DNA from: Methylobacterium adhaesivum | Lineage (GTDB): Bacteria > Pseudomonadota > Alphaproteobacteria > Rhizobiales > Beijerinckiaceae | DNA: 44,056 nucleotides | Direction: 5' to 3' | Assembly: GCF_022179065.1 (NCBI RefSeq) | Contig: NZ_BPQD01000004.1 | Coordinates: 1-44,056 of the forward strand | In this document: positions 1-7,310 of the stretch, piece after piece | Numbering within the stretch: the first letter of the stretch is position 1 | Layout: each line of letters starts with the position of its first letter | Made by a program: the position numbers and the translations under genes | The notes under the pieces: model-generated | The model's database searches: none | What the model was told of the DNA's origin: nothing | The model's input: only the letters and a program-made list of their open reading frames with translations

Positions 1-549
1 CGATTACGCCATCTCCCACGGCGACCCTGGTGCAATGTACTGGATCTGTGGGCCGGTTTTGGCGACCCATTTCCGCAAAGCCTTCGAGATCATCTCTGGA
101 CCATTGTCGCAGCGGATATTGTCTGGGATGCCATGCAGACACATCGCATCGGCCAGCGCCTCGATCACACCCAGACTATTGATGCGCCGCGCGACCTTGA
201 GCGCCAGGCAGGCGCGACTGTGCTCGTCGATCAGCGTCAGGATGCGCAGGCTTCGCCCGTCATGGGTCTGACCCTGGACAAAATCGAAGCTCCAGACGTG
301 ATTGCGATGGAGAGCCCGCAGCCGCACGCAGGAGCCGTCGTTCAACCACAACCGGCTTCGTGGCCGATGCTTTTGTGGTACCTTGAGCCCCTCACGACGC
401 CAGATCCGCTGAACCCGGTCCTTGCCCACCTGCCAGCCCGCCGCCTGTAGCAGCGCGGTGACACGGCGGTAGCCGTAGCGTCCGTACTCGGACGCCAGGG
501 CGATGATGGCGCGGGTCAGCGCATCCTCGTCAGCCGGCACCGTCGGCAC
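1..549 (-). pseudogene. IS3-family transposase OrfB (copy 1), partial, frameshifted near the window edge
   Basis: This is the DDE catalytic subunit of the insertion sequence. The visible part starts at a GTG (residues MPTVPADEDAL), but the true reading continues upstream to the slip site at 663-669, because OrfB is normally made as an OrfAB fusion. It contains an HTH_21-like region, the rve core with the first Asp in SFDFV and the second in RCDNGPE. Compared with copy 2 one base is missing around position 11-12 (PWEN becomes PWEMA then stop), which removes the catalytic Glu region. The remainder lies outside the window. Whether the missing base is real or an edge sequencing error cannot be told here. 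Confidence 0.8.
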
Positions 550-656
550 GTAGCGTTGCGTGCCCCGGTGCTGGCCGACGATCCGGCAGGCGTGGCGCTC
601 CGAGAGGCCGTACTTCTCCTGGATCGCGTCGACTGCCTGCCGGCGTCGCTCCGGGG

Positions 657-938
657 CTACAAGTTTCCCGAGGCGACATCCGCCAGCACTTGCTTCTCCA
701 GGGACAAGTCAGCCACGAGCCGGCGCAATCGCGCGTTCTCCCGCTCCAGATCCTTCATCCGACGGGCCTGATCAATCTGCAGGCCGCCGTACTCCTTGCG
801 CCAGCGATAGTAACTCTGCTCGGAGATCTCGGCCTCCTTGCAGGCCAGGGCCAAAGTCTTGCCCTGGGCCGTTTGAACCTCGATCTGGCGCAGCTTCAGA
901 ACCACCTGCTCCGCACCCGCCTTCTGACCTCGCTTCAT
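657..938 (-). CDS. IS3-family transposase OrfA (copy 1)
   Basis: A 93-residue OrfA with an N-terminal helix-turn-helix of the transposase_8 type (motif SEQSYYRWRKEYGG at about residues 41-54) followed by a leucine-rich coiled coil (MKDLERENARLRRLVADL) used for OrfA/OrfAB multimerisation. It binds the IS ends and regulates transposition. It is intact here, unlike its counterpart in copy 2. The stop codon TAG follows directly after the GGGAAAC slippery heptamer, so a -1 slip would fuse it to OrfB. Confidence 0.9.
   Translation of the reverse strand: MKRGQKAGAEQVVLKLRQIEVQTAQGKTLALACKEAEISEQSYYRWRKEYGGLQIDQARRMKDLERENARLRRLVADLSLEKQVLADVASGNL
663..669 (-). other. -1 programmed ribosomal frameshift heptamer of IS copy 1
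   Basis: On the minus strand the sequence reads G GGA AAC in the orfA frame, followed by TTG TAG. This fits the X XXY YYZ slippery pattern of IS3-family elements. A -1 slip gives GGG AAA CTT GTA GCC CCG and continues into the OrfB frame. Confidence 0.7.
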
Positions 939-1004
939 ATCCAGCTCCTTCAGTCCTGGCTGATCCTCTCAATCAGCCCGGTCCAAAGCCAGCCGGTCAG
1001 GTCA

Positions 1005-1174
1005 CGTCACCCAGCTCACGCCGAGCGCGCGGATTGCATCGGCCACGCTCTGGCCCTGTCAAATCAACACATCCGCCTGCGGTAGCTTGGCGACAATCTC
1101 CTCGGGTTTCGGCTGCTTTGCCATCTTGTCCGTCCTCCAGGCTCAAAAGCCATACCAAAGGGCGGACCACTTCA
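1005..1174 (-). mobile_element. Remnant of a second, different IS3-family element (left end and start of orfA)
   Basis: On the minus strand the remnant starts with a terminal-repeat-like end (TGAAGTGGTCCGCCCTTTGG, from 1174) and, from an ATG at 1124, reads MAKQPKPEEIVAKLPQADVL, then an in-frame TGA, then QGQSVADAIRALGVSWVT. This is the N-terminus of an IS407-group OrfA (usual form EEIVAKLRQADV...IRALGVSEVTYYRW). It stops abruptly where IS copy 1 begins at 1004, so copy 1 inserted into this older element. One stop codon and the insertion make it non-functional. Confidence 0.75.
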
Positions 1175-1191
1175 ATGGGGGACGATCACAC

Positions 1192-1422
1192 TCACTCTCC
1201 CACCCCTCTGTCCGAGAGCGCCGCACAGACAATTTTCGTTTCCCGCTCCGCTATCAACTCGCGCTTCGCCATGAGCCAAAACTGCATCTCAAAGCCTTCT
1301 GGGCGATGATGCCGCTCCCAAATGTCATAGGCGCGCTCACGAATGTGCTCATCCGAGATCGCCTCGGCTTCTGAGCGAAGGGTCGGGGCTTCTTCACCGC
1401 ACTTCACGGACGTTCCACACAT
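1192..1422 (-). CDS. DUF2934 domain protein
   Basis: A 76-residue protein. Residues 25-55 (HIRERAYDIWERHHRPEGFE, then FWLMAKREL) match the DUF2934 pattern RERAYxxWExxGRPxGxxxxxWLxAExEL, common in Rhizobiales and Methylobacterium; its function is unknown. The N-terminal 24 residues carry two Cys (MCGTSVKCGEE). The gene starts between a GGAACG-box array and the IS remnant, divergent from the resolvase at 1587. A second DUF2934 protein, with a long basic tail, lies at 39003-39572. Confidence 0.75.
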   Translation of the reverse strand: MCGTSVKCGEEAPTLRSEAEAISDEHIRERAYDIWERHHRPEGFEMQFWLMAKRELIAERETKIVCAALSDRGVGE

Positions 1423-1581
1423 CCATACCTCCAGCGCACTGGTCCCACCGTTCCAATAGAGCTTGCCCGTGCGGAACGTTCCAACGCCCTATCGTAGTCG
1501 TTCCACAAAAGTCATATTTCATTTCGGAACGGGGCATAGTTCAACGTCAAAAAACTTAATGGAACGACCCGAACCGGAACG
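1408..1581. promoter_or_regulatory. GGAACG/CGTTCC box array: candidate res site and operator of the adjacent resolvase
   Basis: At least seven copies of the hexamer GGAACG or its complement lie in this interval: 1411-1416, 1449-1454, 1473-1478 and 1477-1482 (together the palindrome GGAACGTTCC), 1499-1504, 1526-1531, 1561-1566 and 1576-1581. Two inverted pairs span 30 bp (1449-1478) and 33 bp (1499-1531), sizes similar to resolvase sub-sites; the last two boxes are direct repeats just upstream of the resolvase ATG. Tn3-type resolvases bind three such sub-sites and repress their own promoter. The role as crossover site and operator is inferred. Confidence 0.55.
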
Positions 1582-1586
1582 CCCCC

Positions 1587-2147
1587 ATGCTCATCGGATA
1601 CGCCCGCACCTCCACCTTAGAACAGGAAGCCGGCCTGGAGGCTCAAACTCGCGACCTGACGGCCTTGGGATGCGAGAAGCTGTTCAGGGAGCAGGCGTCA
1701 TCGGTCGGCCCCCGCAGGGCCCTGGAGATGGCCGTGGAGTTCGCCCGTGAGGGGGACACCATTGTTGTCACGAAACTGGACCGCCTGGCACGTTCGGTGA
1801 CCCACCTGGGCAGCATCATTGCCGCCCTGGAGGCCAAGGGGGTGGCTCTGCGCATCGAGAACCTGGGCGTAGACACCTCGACGCCCACGGGCAAGCTCAT
1901 GCTCAATGTGCTTGGAGGCGTGGCGCAGTTCGAACGAGAGATGATGCTGGAGCGCCAGCGAGACGGCATCGCCAAGGCGAAGGCGGAAGGCGCCTACAAG
2001 GGCCGGAAGCCCACCGCGCGGGCTAAGGCGGAAGAGATCAAGGCGCTGGCCGCGGAGGGCCTGAGCATGGGGGCTATCGCGACCAAGCTTGGGATTGGGA
2101 AAGGATCCGTGCATCGGGCGTTGAGCGAAGGTCCGAAGGCAGCGTGA
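1587..2147 (+). CDS. Serine recombinase (resolvase/invertase family)
   Basis: A 186-residue small serine recombinase of normal length for Tn3-type resolvases and DNA invertases. The nucleophile is Ser9 in YARTST, with Arg7 beside it, and the conserved arginine motif LDRLARS lies at 64-70. The E-helix region follows (FEREMMLERQRDGIAKAKAEG), then GRKP and a C-terminal helix-turn-helix (about 150-182, LSMGAIATKLGIGKGSVHRAL). It would act on paired sites to resolve cointegrates or invert DNA. The GGAACG array immediately upstream is its probable target and operator. The gene appears intact, unlike the other recombinase traces nearby. Confidence 0.92.
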   Translation: MLIGYARTSTLEQEAGLEAQTRDLTALGCEKLFREQASSVGPRRALEMAVEFAREGDTIVVTKLDRLARSVTHLGSIIAALEAKGVALRIENLGVDTSTPTGKLMLNVLGGVAQFEREMMLERQRDGIAKAKAEGAYKGRKPTARAKAEEIKALAAEGLSMGAIATKLGIGKGSVHRALSEGPKAA

Positions 2148-2154
2148 GGGCCAC

Positions 2155-2206
2155 CACGCAGCCAAGCCTGACTCGGCGGTCCTTCGGGCGGCCTAAGGGC
2201 TGCGTG
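2155..2206 (+). terminator. Possible hairpin terminator after the resolvase
   Basis: A perfect 9-bp inverted repeat, cacgcagcc (2155-2163) and ggctgcgtg (2198-2206), starts 8 bases after the resolvase stop. There is no T-run and the loop is long (34 nt), so it may be a Rho-independent terminator remnant or another structured site. Confidence 0.35.
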
Positions 2207-2230
2207 CCAGCGGGGTGACAAACCTGGATG

Positions 2231-3160
2231 TCAGAAGTTGTAGCCCACCCTAAGACGCATCTGATGTCGGTCGAAACTCGTGAGGTCGAGCGACCCTGGC
2301 TCGCCCACGGCCTTCCCAGCTAACTGAACGCTCCATGTGAACGACGCCCAGGCATGAGGAGAAAGGCTCATGTAGATGGTCGGCCCCAGGTAGACCGCCT
2401 GTCCAACGAACTGATCGAGCGTCAGACCTTCGTAGGTGCGCGCGTAACGAACTTCGCCACCAACAAACAAGCCAGCTCGAAGTTGATAGGCGATGGCTGC
2501 GGCCAGCTCCGTGCCCGACCCAAGCACCCGCTCATCGCCGCTGTTGAGCCGCGTTGACGCGAAGGCAAAGCTGGCGTTGAGGGCTGCAACGAGCTTCCCT
2601 GGGATCAGCTCGTAATCTGCGAGCAACCCCACCTCTGTACCGAAGCTGCGTGCCCCCACCCCTGAGCCACTATCCACATCGCTGTAGCCCGGCACGATGT
2701 TGAGGGTGAGTCCAAACGGACCGGTTCGACGGTCGATGAAGCGGAGGCGAGTTTCCAAGAAGGCTCCCGCGATGCCACCGCTCAACCGCGTAGGAGTGCC
2801 AGGAGTACTAACATCGTAAGCGTTCAAGGTGATGCCGGGAGCCAGCCGGAAGTCACTCGTCAGTGGCACCTTCAGCGCCAGCCCGCTGTCAATGGCTACG
2901 AACCGCCGCAGACGTTTGCCCAGTCGCCCGGAGGTCTCCCATTCCAGCTCCGCTTCACCGGGCACACCAAGGTCACTACCTTCCGTGAAGCCAAACAGGT
3001 GCTCACTGTCGATATCGCCAGGAGTGAGGTTTTCAGCGGCGGTCGGTAGTGTCTGAGCCTTAGCGCGCGACGACAGAGGGACCTGCCCCGCTGCCAACGA
3101 AGCGAGCGCAAACAACCCAACGGAAGCTATACCCACGTTCCGGTGCGGGGGAGCTCGCAT
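2231..3160 (-). CDS. Predicted outer-membrane beta-barrel protein, secreted
   Basis: I do not recognise a named family. The protein has a basic start, a hydrophobic segment (VGIASVGLFALASLAAG) and an AKAQT signal-peptidase-like site. The mature part has alternating hydrophobic strands (for example LALKVPLTSDFRLAPGITLN and QMRLRVGYNF) and ends in Phe, a typical C-terminal signal of outer-membrane barrels. An ATG 24 bases further upstream (3184) is possible, but the chosen ATG leaves a compact signal peptide and has GAGG about ten bases ahead. It is isolated between the resolvase and the resolvase-tail segment, with no operon partner. It may act as a porin or surface protein; that is inference from topology alone. 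Confidence 0.65.
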   Translation of the reverse strand: MRAPPHRNVGIASVGLFALASLAAGQVPLSSRAKAQTLPTAAENLTPGDIDSEHLFGFTEGSDLGVPGEAELEWETSGRLGKRLRRFVAIDSGLALKVPLTSDFRLAPGITLNAYDVSTPGTPTRLSGGIAGAFLETRLRFIDRRTGPFGLTLNIVPGYSDVDSGSGVGARSFGTEVGLLADYELIPGKLVAALNASFAFASTRLNSGDERVLGSGTELAAAIAYQLRAGLFVGGEVRYARTYEGLTLDQFVGQAVYLGPTIYMSLSPHAWASFTWSVQLAGKAVGEPGSLDLTSFDRHQMRLRVGYNF

Positions 3161-3277
3161 CCTGACAACCTCATTTATAGCCATTGCTATACGAATTAGT
3201 CATAGCTGCGCGGCTTCGTCAACGCCCTTCGCTAAGCTGAGGGGCCAACCAATGGGTTAGGGTGGAGGGCCAGCAGA

Positions 3278-3469
3278 ATGGCCAAGGCGAACGAGCAGGC
3301 CGGTGACCTCGGGCCCATCCTCGCAGAGCTTCGTGGGGCCGGTATCGAGACCTCGGGGGGCATCGCACTTGCACTGAATGAACGCGGCATCCCGACCGCG
3401 CGGGGCGGCGAGTGGTCCCCCATGCAGGGCTCGCGGGTCGTCTCGAAGCTGGAGGCACAGGCCGGTTGA
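3278..3469 (+). CDS. Stand-alone C-terminal segment of a serine recombinase
   Basis: The 63 residues match the C-terminal DNA-binding part of long resolvase-like recombinases: ALNERGIPTARGGEWSPMQ corresponds to the usual ALNARGIxTxRGGxW motif, preceded by an ILAELRGAGI helix. The catalytic domain with Ser and the Arg motif is absent, so the product cannot recombine DNA. It may be a decayed tail or a small DNA-binding protein. Its last codons lie in direct repeat A (3433-3493), which recurs at 4226-4286. The ribosome site is weak (GGAGGG, 11 bases ahead). Confidence 0.55.
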   Translation: MAKANEQAGDLGPILAELRGAGIETSGGIALALNERGIPTARGGEWSPMQGSRVVSKLEAQAG

Positions 3470-3493
3470 GGACGGGAGCCGCTTACGGGTCCC
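3433..3493 (+). repeat. Direct repeat A (resolvase 3' end), partner at 4226-4286
   Basis: This stretch aligns without gaps to 4226-4286, with 48 of 61 bases identical and the last 15 (ccgcttacgggtccc) exact. It covers the codons for RVVSKLEAQAG and the stop of the resolvase tail; the partner would read RVVSYLNATAG. The two copies bracket the DUF3606 and VanZ genes. Confidence 0.75.
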
Positions 3494-3552
3494 ATGTGTG
3501 GTAGGTGAGGGGGCCTGGGGGCACCCGAGACCACTCATCGCCATCCCGGCCC

Positions 3553-3735
3553 CTACCGCTTCTTCCCCAGCTCGGCCGCAATGTCCTTGGTCATCCGGCC
3601 CACCTTCCGGTGCGCGGCAGTGAGCTGGTCCTGGGTCACGCCCCACCGCTTCGTCCAGTACTCCACGGCCTTGCGCTCCGAGAGGTCCAGGCGGTCCTTG
3701 TCGATGAAGCCTCGTTTGTCCTTCAGCCCGGCCAT
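3553..3735 (-). CDS. DUF3606 domain protein
   Basis: A 60-residue small protein whose core (RLDLSERKAVEYWTKRWGVT, then QLTAAHRKVGRM) matches DUF3606, a short family of Alphaproteobacteria with the pattern V(D/N)x..E...RYWxxxFGVxxxxLxxAVxxVG. Its function is unknown. The chosen ATG has AGAGGG six bases ahead; an ATG nine codons upstream (3762) is also open. It lies between the two direct repeats, in the same orientation as the VanZ-like gene (3799-4158). Confidence 0.8.
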   Translation of the reverse strand: MAGLKDKRGFIDKDRLDLSERKAVEYWTKRWGVTQDQLTAAHRKVGRMTKDIAAELGKKR

Positions 3736-3798
3736 GTCCGTTCCCTCTTCCAGAGATCGCATGTCAGCATGGGGGCATCCGGGGTCAAGCTGGCCCCC

Positions 3799-4158
3799 TT
3801 ACGGTCTGCCCAGGGGCACCCCCGCCCGTACCGTCATGCGAGTCAGGGTCACCGCCAGAGCCACGCCGAAGCCCCCGCCAGCGGCCTTCACGAAGAAGTC
3901 TCCAGTTCGGCCGTGCCGTGTCGCCTCAAGCAACTGAAGCGCCTCCAGACCGGCCCCCGCGAGGGTCACCAGGGCGAGCACTTCCCAGCGCCGCCGCGGG
4001 TAGCCGTAGGCGAACAGGAACCCGAGGGCGGCGAACGCGCCGAACCGTTCCAGGCCGACCGGAAGCCCGCTCACCGGACGCAACCCGATGGGGGCCATGG
4101 TCGCGAAGATCAGGGCGGCCAGGAGTAGCCATGCGAGGGACCGGGCAAGGTTCGACAT
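3799..4158 (-). CDS. VanZ-like membrane protein
   Basis: A 119-residue integral membrane protein with hydrophobic segments at about 7-26 (LAWLLLAALIFATMAPIGL), 40-53, 58-75 and 90-105. The sequence EATRHGRTGDFFVKAAGGGF is the VanZ-family signature (hGRxxDxxxNxxGxxxG). VanZ-like proteins are linked to glycopeptide resistance in Gram-positives, but most homologs in Proteobacteria have no known role. The gene lies between the two resolvase-tail direct repeats and could be cargo of that segment. Confidence 0.8.
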   Translation of the reverse strand: MSNLARSLAWLLLAALIFATMAPIGLRPVSGLPVGLERFGAFAALGFLFAYGYPRRRWEVLALVTLAGAGLEALQLLEATRHGRTGDFFVKAAGGGFGVALAVTLTRMTVRAGVPLGRP

Positions 4159-4225
4159 GCGCCGGGTGTGGACGGCCAGCTAGGCGGCACTGAGGCGCAT
4201 GTGACGGTTCGGTGAATAGGCCCGC

Positions 4226-4286
4226 GCGAGTGGTCTCGTACCTGAACGCAACGGCGGGCCGAGGAGGGGAACCGCTTACGGGTCCC
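4226..4286 (+). repeat. Direct repeat B, decayed copy of the resolvase 3' end
   Basis: This is the second copy of repeat A (3433-3493), same orientation, offset 793 bases, 48 of 61 identical. It has no complete recombinase gene in front of it: only the tail RVVSYLNATAG can be read. Positions 4159-4325 hold no gene other than this repeat and a G-run (4301-4310). Confidence 0.75.
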
Positions 4287-4325
4287 CTGTGGGGAGGAGT
4301 GGGGGGGGGGTTAAGGCGTTCTGAG

Positions 4326-4727
4326 CTACCAGCCGCCGTACCCACGCGGACGGTCGCAGTCCCGCCGGAAGCCGTACCCTACGCGGCGATACCCGGAATC
4401 ATCGTCCTCGTAGACACGCACGGGGCGGGGACGCCGATAGACCGGCACCTCTTCCACGTACTCACGAACCACCGGAGCGGGGCGATAGCGGACCACCGGG
4501 GGCGCCTCGTCCTCGTACCCGTAGACGGGGGCAGGGCGGCTGTAGCCGTAGCCATAGGCGGGAGCCGCATGGGCGTCCGAGATGGCGGCCCCGAGAAGGG
4601 CACCGGCCGCAAGACCGCCGATGACACCAGCGGCGACCGCGCCGCCACCCCGAGCTTCAGCCTTCGGCGTCCCGAGAGCACCGACCGCCACAATCGCCGC
4701 GGTCGTAAGAGCTGCAAACTTCTTCAT
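4326..4727 (-). CDS. Small secreted Tyr/Pro/Arg-rich protein
   Basis: A 133-residue protein. The start is chosen at MKKFAALTTAAIVAVGALG, a clear signal peptide, with AGGGGA upstream. A glycine/alanine-rich hydrophobic stretch follows (AVAAGVIGGLAAGALLGAAI, about 34-53), then a low-complexity tail of YGYGYSRPAPVYGY, RPAPVV and RRPRPVRVYEDD elements. Such proteins are common in Methylobacterium and are probably exported. No enzymatic motif is visible. The open frame extends further upstream to 4913, but that part lacks a leader. Confidence 0.7.
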   Translation of the reverse strand: MKKFAALTTAAIVAVGALGTPKAEARGGGAVAAGVIGGLAAGALLGAAISDAHAAPAYGYGYSRPAPVYGYEDEAPPVVRYRPAPVVREYVEEVPVYRRPRPVRVYEDDDSGYRRVGYGFRRDCDRPRGYGGW

Positions 4728-4907
4728 CGCCCATCCCCTGACATTTCGAGGAGGCCGGCATCGTGTGTGGTGCCCGGTCTCGGTGACCCAGCCTATGGTC
4801 TCTCGGCTGTGAGAAGGAGATTGCCAGGGGGCGGCTGCATCAATGCTGAAGCTTATTGGCAGCGTCCGTTCAGGTTCGCGAAGGTGCCAGCAGAGGACGC
4901 CGGAGAG

Positions 4908-5067
4908 GACCACCCATGCCCATTCGGGGACGAGGATGGCCGAGAGACACTATGCACACCTCGCGCCCTCGTATGTCGCCGACACGATCCGCCGTACCGC
5001 CCCAGACCTGTCGATCCCACAGGGCAGCCTGATCAGCATGCCGAGGCCGACTGTGGTGCAGGCGTGA
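4908..5067 (+). pseudogene. C-terminal remnant of a tyrosine recombinase (phage-type integrase)
   Basis: The frame reads HAHSGTRMAERHYAHLAPSY followed by VADTIRRTAPDL. This matches the end of alphaproteobacterial integrases (LGHSxTRMxERHYAHLxPSYVADTIR); the Tyr of RHYAHL is the catalytic nucleophile and the His of AHS corresponds to the HxxR-K-H/W motif region. Everything upstream of this motif (core-binding domain, Arg-Lys box) is missing, so it is a tail left after deletion. Positions 4728-4907 contain no other recognisable gene. Confidence 0.75.
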
Positions 5068-5143
5068 GCAGGGTTGGTCGCTCCGATCGGAGCGAGAGCC
5101 GCAACGCCGACGCACCGCATGCAGCGCGAGGGAGCGGGGCAGG

Positions 5144-5368
5144 ATGGCATATTTCGTCGACATCATGCCAGCGCGGACGGGAGGGGCAGGGGGCGATCAC
5201 GATAGACCGACCTTTCGCTTACCTGAGCGGTTTGACGACCTTGAGGACGCCGCCGAGTTCGCCCTTGCGCATTTGGAAGAACGGGGGTGGCTGCTCACCG
5301 AGTGGTCGTTCAACGTCGTCGAAGAGGCGGGCCGCATCATTCTGACGGCGGATGAGCCAGCGCCATGA
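5144..5368 (+). CDS. DUF6894-like small protein
   Basis: A 74-residue protein beginning MAYFVDI and ending VVEEAGRIILTADEP. This resembles the DUF6894 layout, in which an N-terminal (R/Y)YFF(D/H) strand is followed by an Asp-rich loop, an (E/D)LxxAxxxA helix and a final V.DExGRxVLT strand. The function is unknown; these proteins are abundant in Methylobacterium. A related protein lies at 21355-21627. It precedes the convergent GH15 gene. Confidence 0.55.
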   Translation: MAYFVDIMPARTGGAGGDHDRPTFRLPERFDDLEDAAEFALAHLEERGWLLTEWSFNVVEEAGRIILTADEPAP

Positions 5369-5504
5369 AGCGGGGAGAGCTCGCTGGCGAAACATGCATT
5401 GCTCGCTCGCCCATATTCCGTCAGCCGCTTCTCCCAGGCTCGCTTTAAGCGATCCCTCTGCCCAGGATCGGCTTCCCCTTCTTCGTCGGGGCATTGGTCC
5501 GGCC

Positions 5505-7310
5505 TTAGAGTTCCAATCCCGACAAGGTTGCGGCCGCCTGAATCAATGCGAGATGGGTTAAGCCCTGCGGAAGGTTGCCGAGGTAGGCACCGGTGCTGGG
5601 GTCGGCCATTTCGGAATGGATGCCGGAGTTGCGATCGAGGACCTCGACCAAAGCCTCGAACTTCTGCGCAGCCTCGTCCCCCTGGCCCAGCAAGGCCATC
5701 GCCTCGACCAGCCAGAAGGTGCACGCAAGGAAGCACCCCTCTTCGGCATCCACCCCCGAATAGCGATAATGGTACGGTCCGCGCCCGAGATCGCGGTCGA
5801 TGGCCTTGCAGGTCGCGGTGAGGCGATCAAGACTGCCGAAGCGGAAGCGAACTGCCAGCGCCAGCGACGCATCGAGCCTGTCGCTTCCGGGGTGCATCAC
5901 GTAGGCCTGCTTTGCCTCTGACCAACAGTGCTCGTTGATCCAGTCGGCGACACGGTCCCGGGACCGCGCCCAGCGGTCCTTGCAAGAGCTCGGCAGATGG
6001 CCATCCTCGGCCAACTCGACCGCACGGGCCAACGCCTGCCAACAGCTAATTTTAGAACCTGTGTAGTGCTGCGGCTCCGGCAGCTCCCAGATCCCCGCAT
6101 CCTTCAGCTTCCACGTCTCGGCACACTCGTCGGCGAGGCGCGCCAGCAGCGCGCCGCTTCGCAGATCGAGCATGCCGCCGCCGGACACGAAGCGTGCCGC
6201 CGTCTCGAAGATGTCGCCGTAGATCCCGTGCTGATGCTGCCCGGAGGCGGCGTTGCCGGTTCGGACCGGACGGGAATCGCGGTAGCCGGGGAGGTCGATT
6301 TCCTCCTCATCGGACACGACCTCTCCGTCCAGGGTGTAGAGAACCTGGGCGCCGTGCTCTTCAAGGCGACGGAACAGCCACGTCAACGCGGCACTGGCCT
6401 CGGCGTGGGCTCCGAGCCGGAGGAACGCCTTGATGACGTAGCCAGCGTCACGGACCCAAGCGTAGCGATAGTCGTAGTTCTTCTTGCCACCGATGCCTTC
6501 CGGCAGCGAGGTCGTGGCCGCAGCAGCGATCGCGCCAGTGGGAGAGTACAGCAGCAGCTTCAACGCCAGCGCGCTGCGCTCGACCTTGTCGCGGTAGCGC
6601 CCCCGGTAGCCCAGACGTTCGGTCCAGTTGCGCCAGGCGTCGCAGGACACCTCAATGCGGCGATCGATGTCCGCGACCGGCGCAACGACCAACGGCTCGT
6701 GCTCGCCAGCGACGATGGCGACGAGTTCGCTCTGGCCGGCAACGACCTCGACATGCGCTGTGATCGCGTGATCGTCCTCGGCGTCGACCTGAACGCCGTC
6801 CCCATGGCGAAACAATCCCATCAGACCCATGACGTGAAATGCTCGTCCGCTGGCGTTCGTCGACAGGAACGGACCGGCGGTATCCCCGCGGGTCCCGAAG
6901 ACCAGTTCGATCCGGAAACGGACGTGCCCTTCCAGACCCTCAATGCGACGGGCGAGTTCCGCCCAAGGCAAACGGCCGGCGGGACCACTATTCAGGCTTT
7001 CGGTCAGCCGCGCCTTTCCCGTCGGCGTCGTGAAGACGGTCTCGTGCACGTTGCTACCGTCTCTGTACGCGATCTCGGCCGTGAAGGGCGCGTCGGGCGT
7101 CACAGCGAAGTAGCCGCCCCCTTCCGGAGCAAGCAGGCGGTCGAACAGCGGTGGGGAGTCGAGGTTTGGGCAGCACCACCAATCGATAGACCCGTCCGCG
7201 CCGGAAAGTGCCACGGAGCGGCCTTCGCCCAAGGCCGCGTAGGCCTCCAGGGGGAGATATCCGTTTTTGCGTTCGACAGGGCCGCCTATGCGGGGAAACG
7301 GCTTCAGCAC
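5505..7310 (-). CDS. Glycoside hydrolase family 15 protein (glucoamylase/trehalase-like)
   Basis: A 601-residue protein of typical length for bacterial GH15 enzymes without signal peptide, so probably cytoplasmic. The N-terminal beta-sandwich (about 15-230, with LSGADGSIDWWCCPN) precedes an (alpha/alpha)6 barrel. Catalytic acid Glu409 lies in GIWELPEPQHYT and the catalytic base Glu567 in HSEMADPSTGAYLGN; the YDYRYAWVRDA motif (279-289) is also conserved. It would hydrolyse alpha-1,4-linked glucans or trehalose. No maltose or trehalose operon genes adjoin it. The motif LPEPQHYT is a slight variant of the common VRGxPRHFTYS, so substrate preference cannot be stated. Confidence 0.92.
   Translation of the reverse strand: MLKPFPRIGGPVERKNGYLPLEAYAALGEGRSVALSGADGSIDWWCCPNLDSPPLFDRLLAPEGGGYFAVTPDAPFTAEIAYRDGSNVHETVFTTPTGKARLTESLNSGPAGRLPWAELARRIEGLEGHVRFRIELVFGTRGDTAGPFLSTNASGRAFHVMGLMGLFRHGDGVQVDAEDDHAITAHVEVVAGQSELVAIVAGEHEPLVVAPVADIDRRIEVSCDAWRNWTERLGYRGRYRDKVERSALALKLLLYSPTGAIAAAATTSLPEGIGGKKNYDYRYAWVRDAGYVIKAFLRLGAHAEASAALTWLFRRLEEHGAQVLYTLDGEVVSDEEEIDLPGYRDSRPVRTGNAASGQHQHGIYGDIFETAARFVSGGGMLDLRSGALLARLADECAETWKLKDAGIWELPEPQHYTGSKISCWQALARAVELAEDGHLPSSCKDRWARSRDRVADWINEHCWSEAKQAYVMHPGSDRLDASLALAVRFRFGSLDRLTATCKAIDRDLGRGPYHYRYSGVDAEEGCFLACTFWLVEAMALLGQGDEAAQKFEALVEVLDRNSGIHSEMADPSTGAYLGNLPQGLTHLALIQAAATLSGLEL

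Larger units (their letters stand above)
1..1004 (-). mobile_element. IS3-family (IS407-like) insertion sequence, copy 1, cut by window edge
   Basis: This element reads leftwards and runs off the start of the window. Its left terminal inverted repeat is at 965-1004 and matches the repeat ends of the second copy (29045-30289), starting TGACCTGACC on the element strand. It carries orfA (657-938) and most of orfB, joined by a GGGAAAC slippery heptamer. OrfB has DDE-integrase motifs (FDF, RCDNGPE) and the Leu-Asn-Asp-Gly run typical of IS407-group transposases. The element sits inside an older IS remnant (1005-1174). The two copies differ at about ten visible residues in OrfB, so they are related but not recent identical copies. 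Confidence 0.9.

Noticed and set aside
4212-5345. Long plus-strand open frame of 377 codons
   Set aside because: It is the antisense shadow of the secreted protein gene 4326-4727 and runs through the integrase remnant; its text is Arg/Pro-rich without motif.
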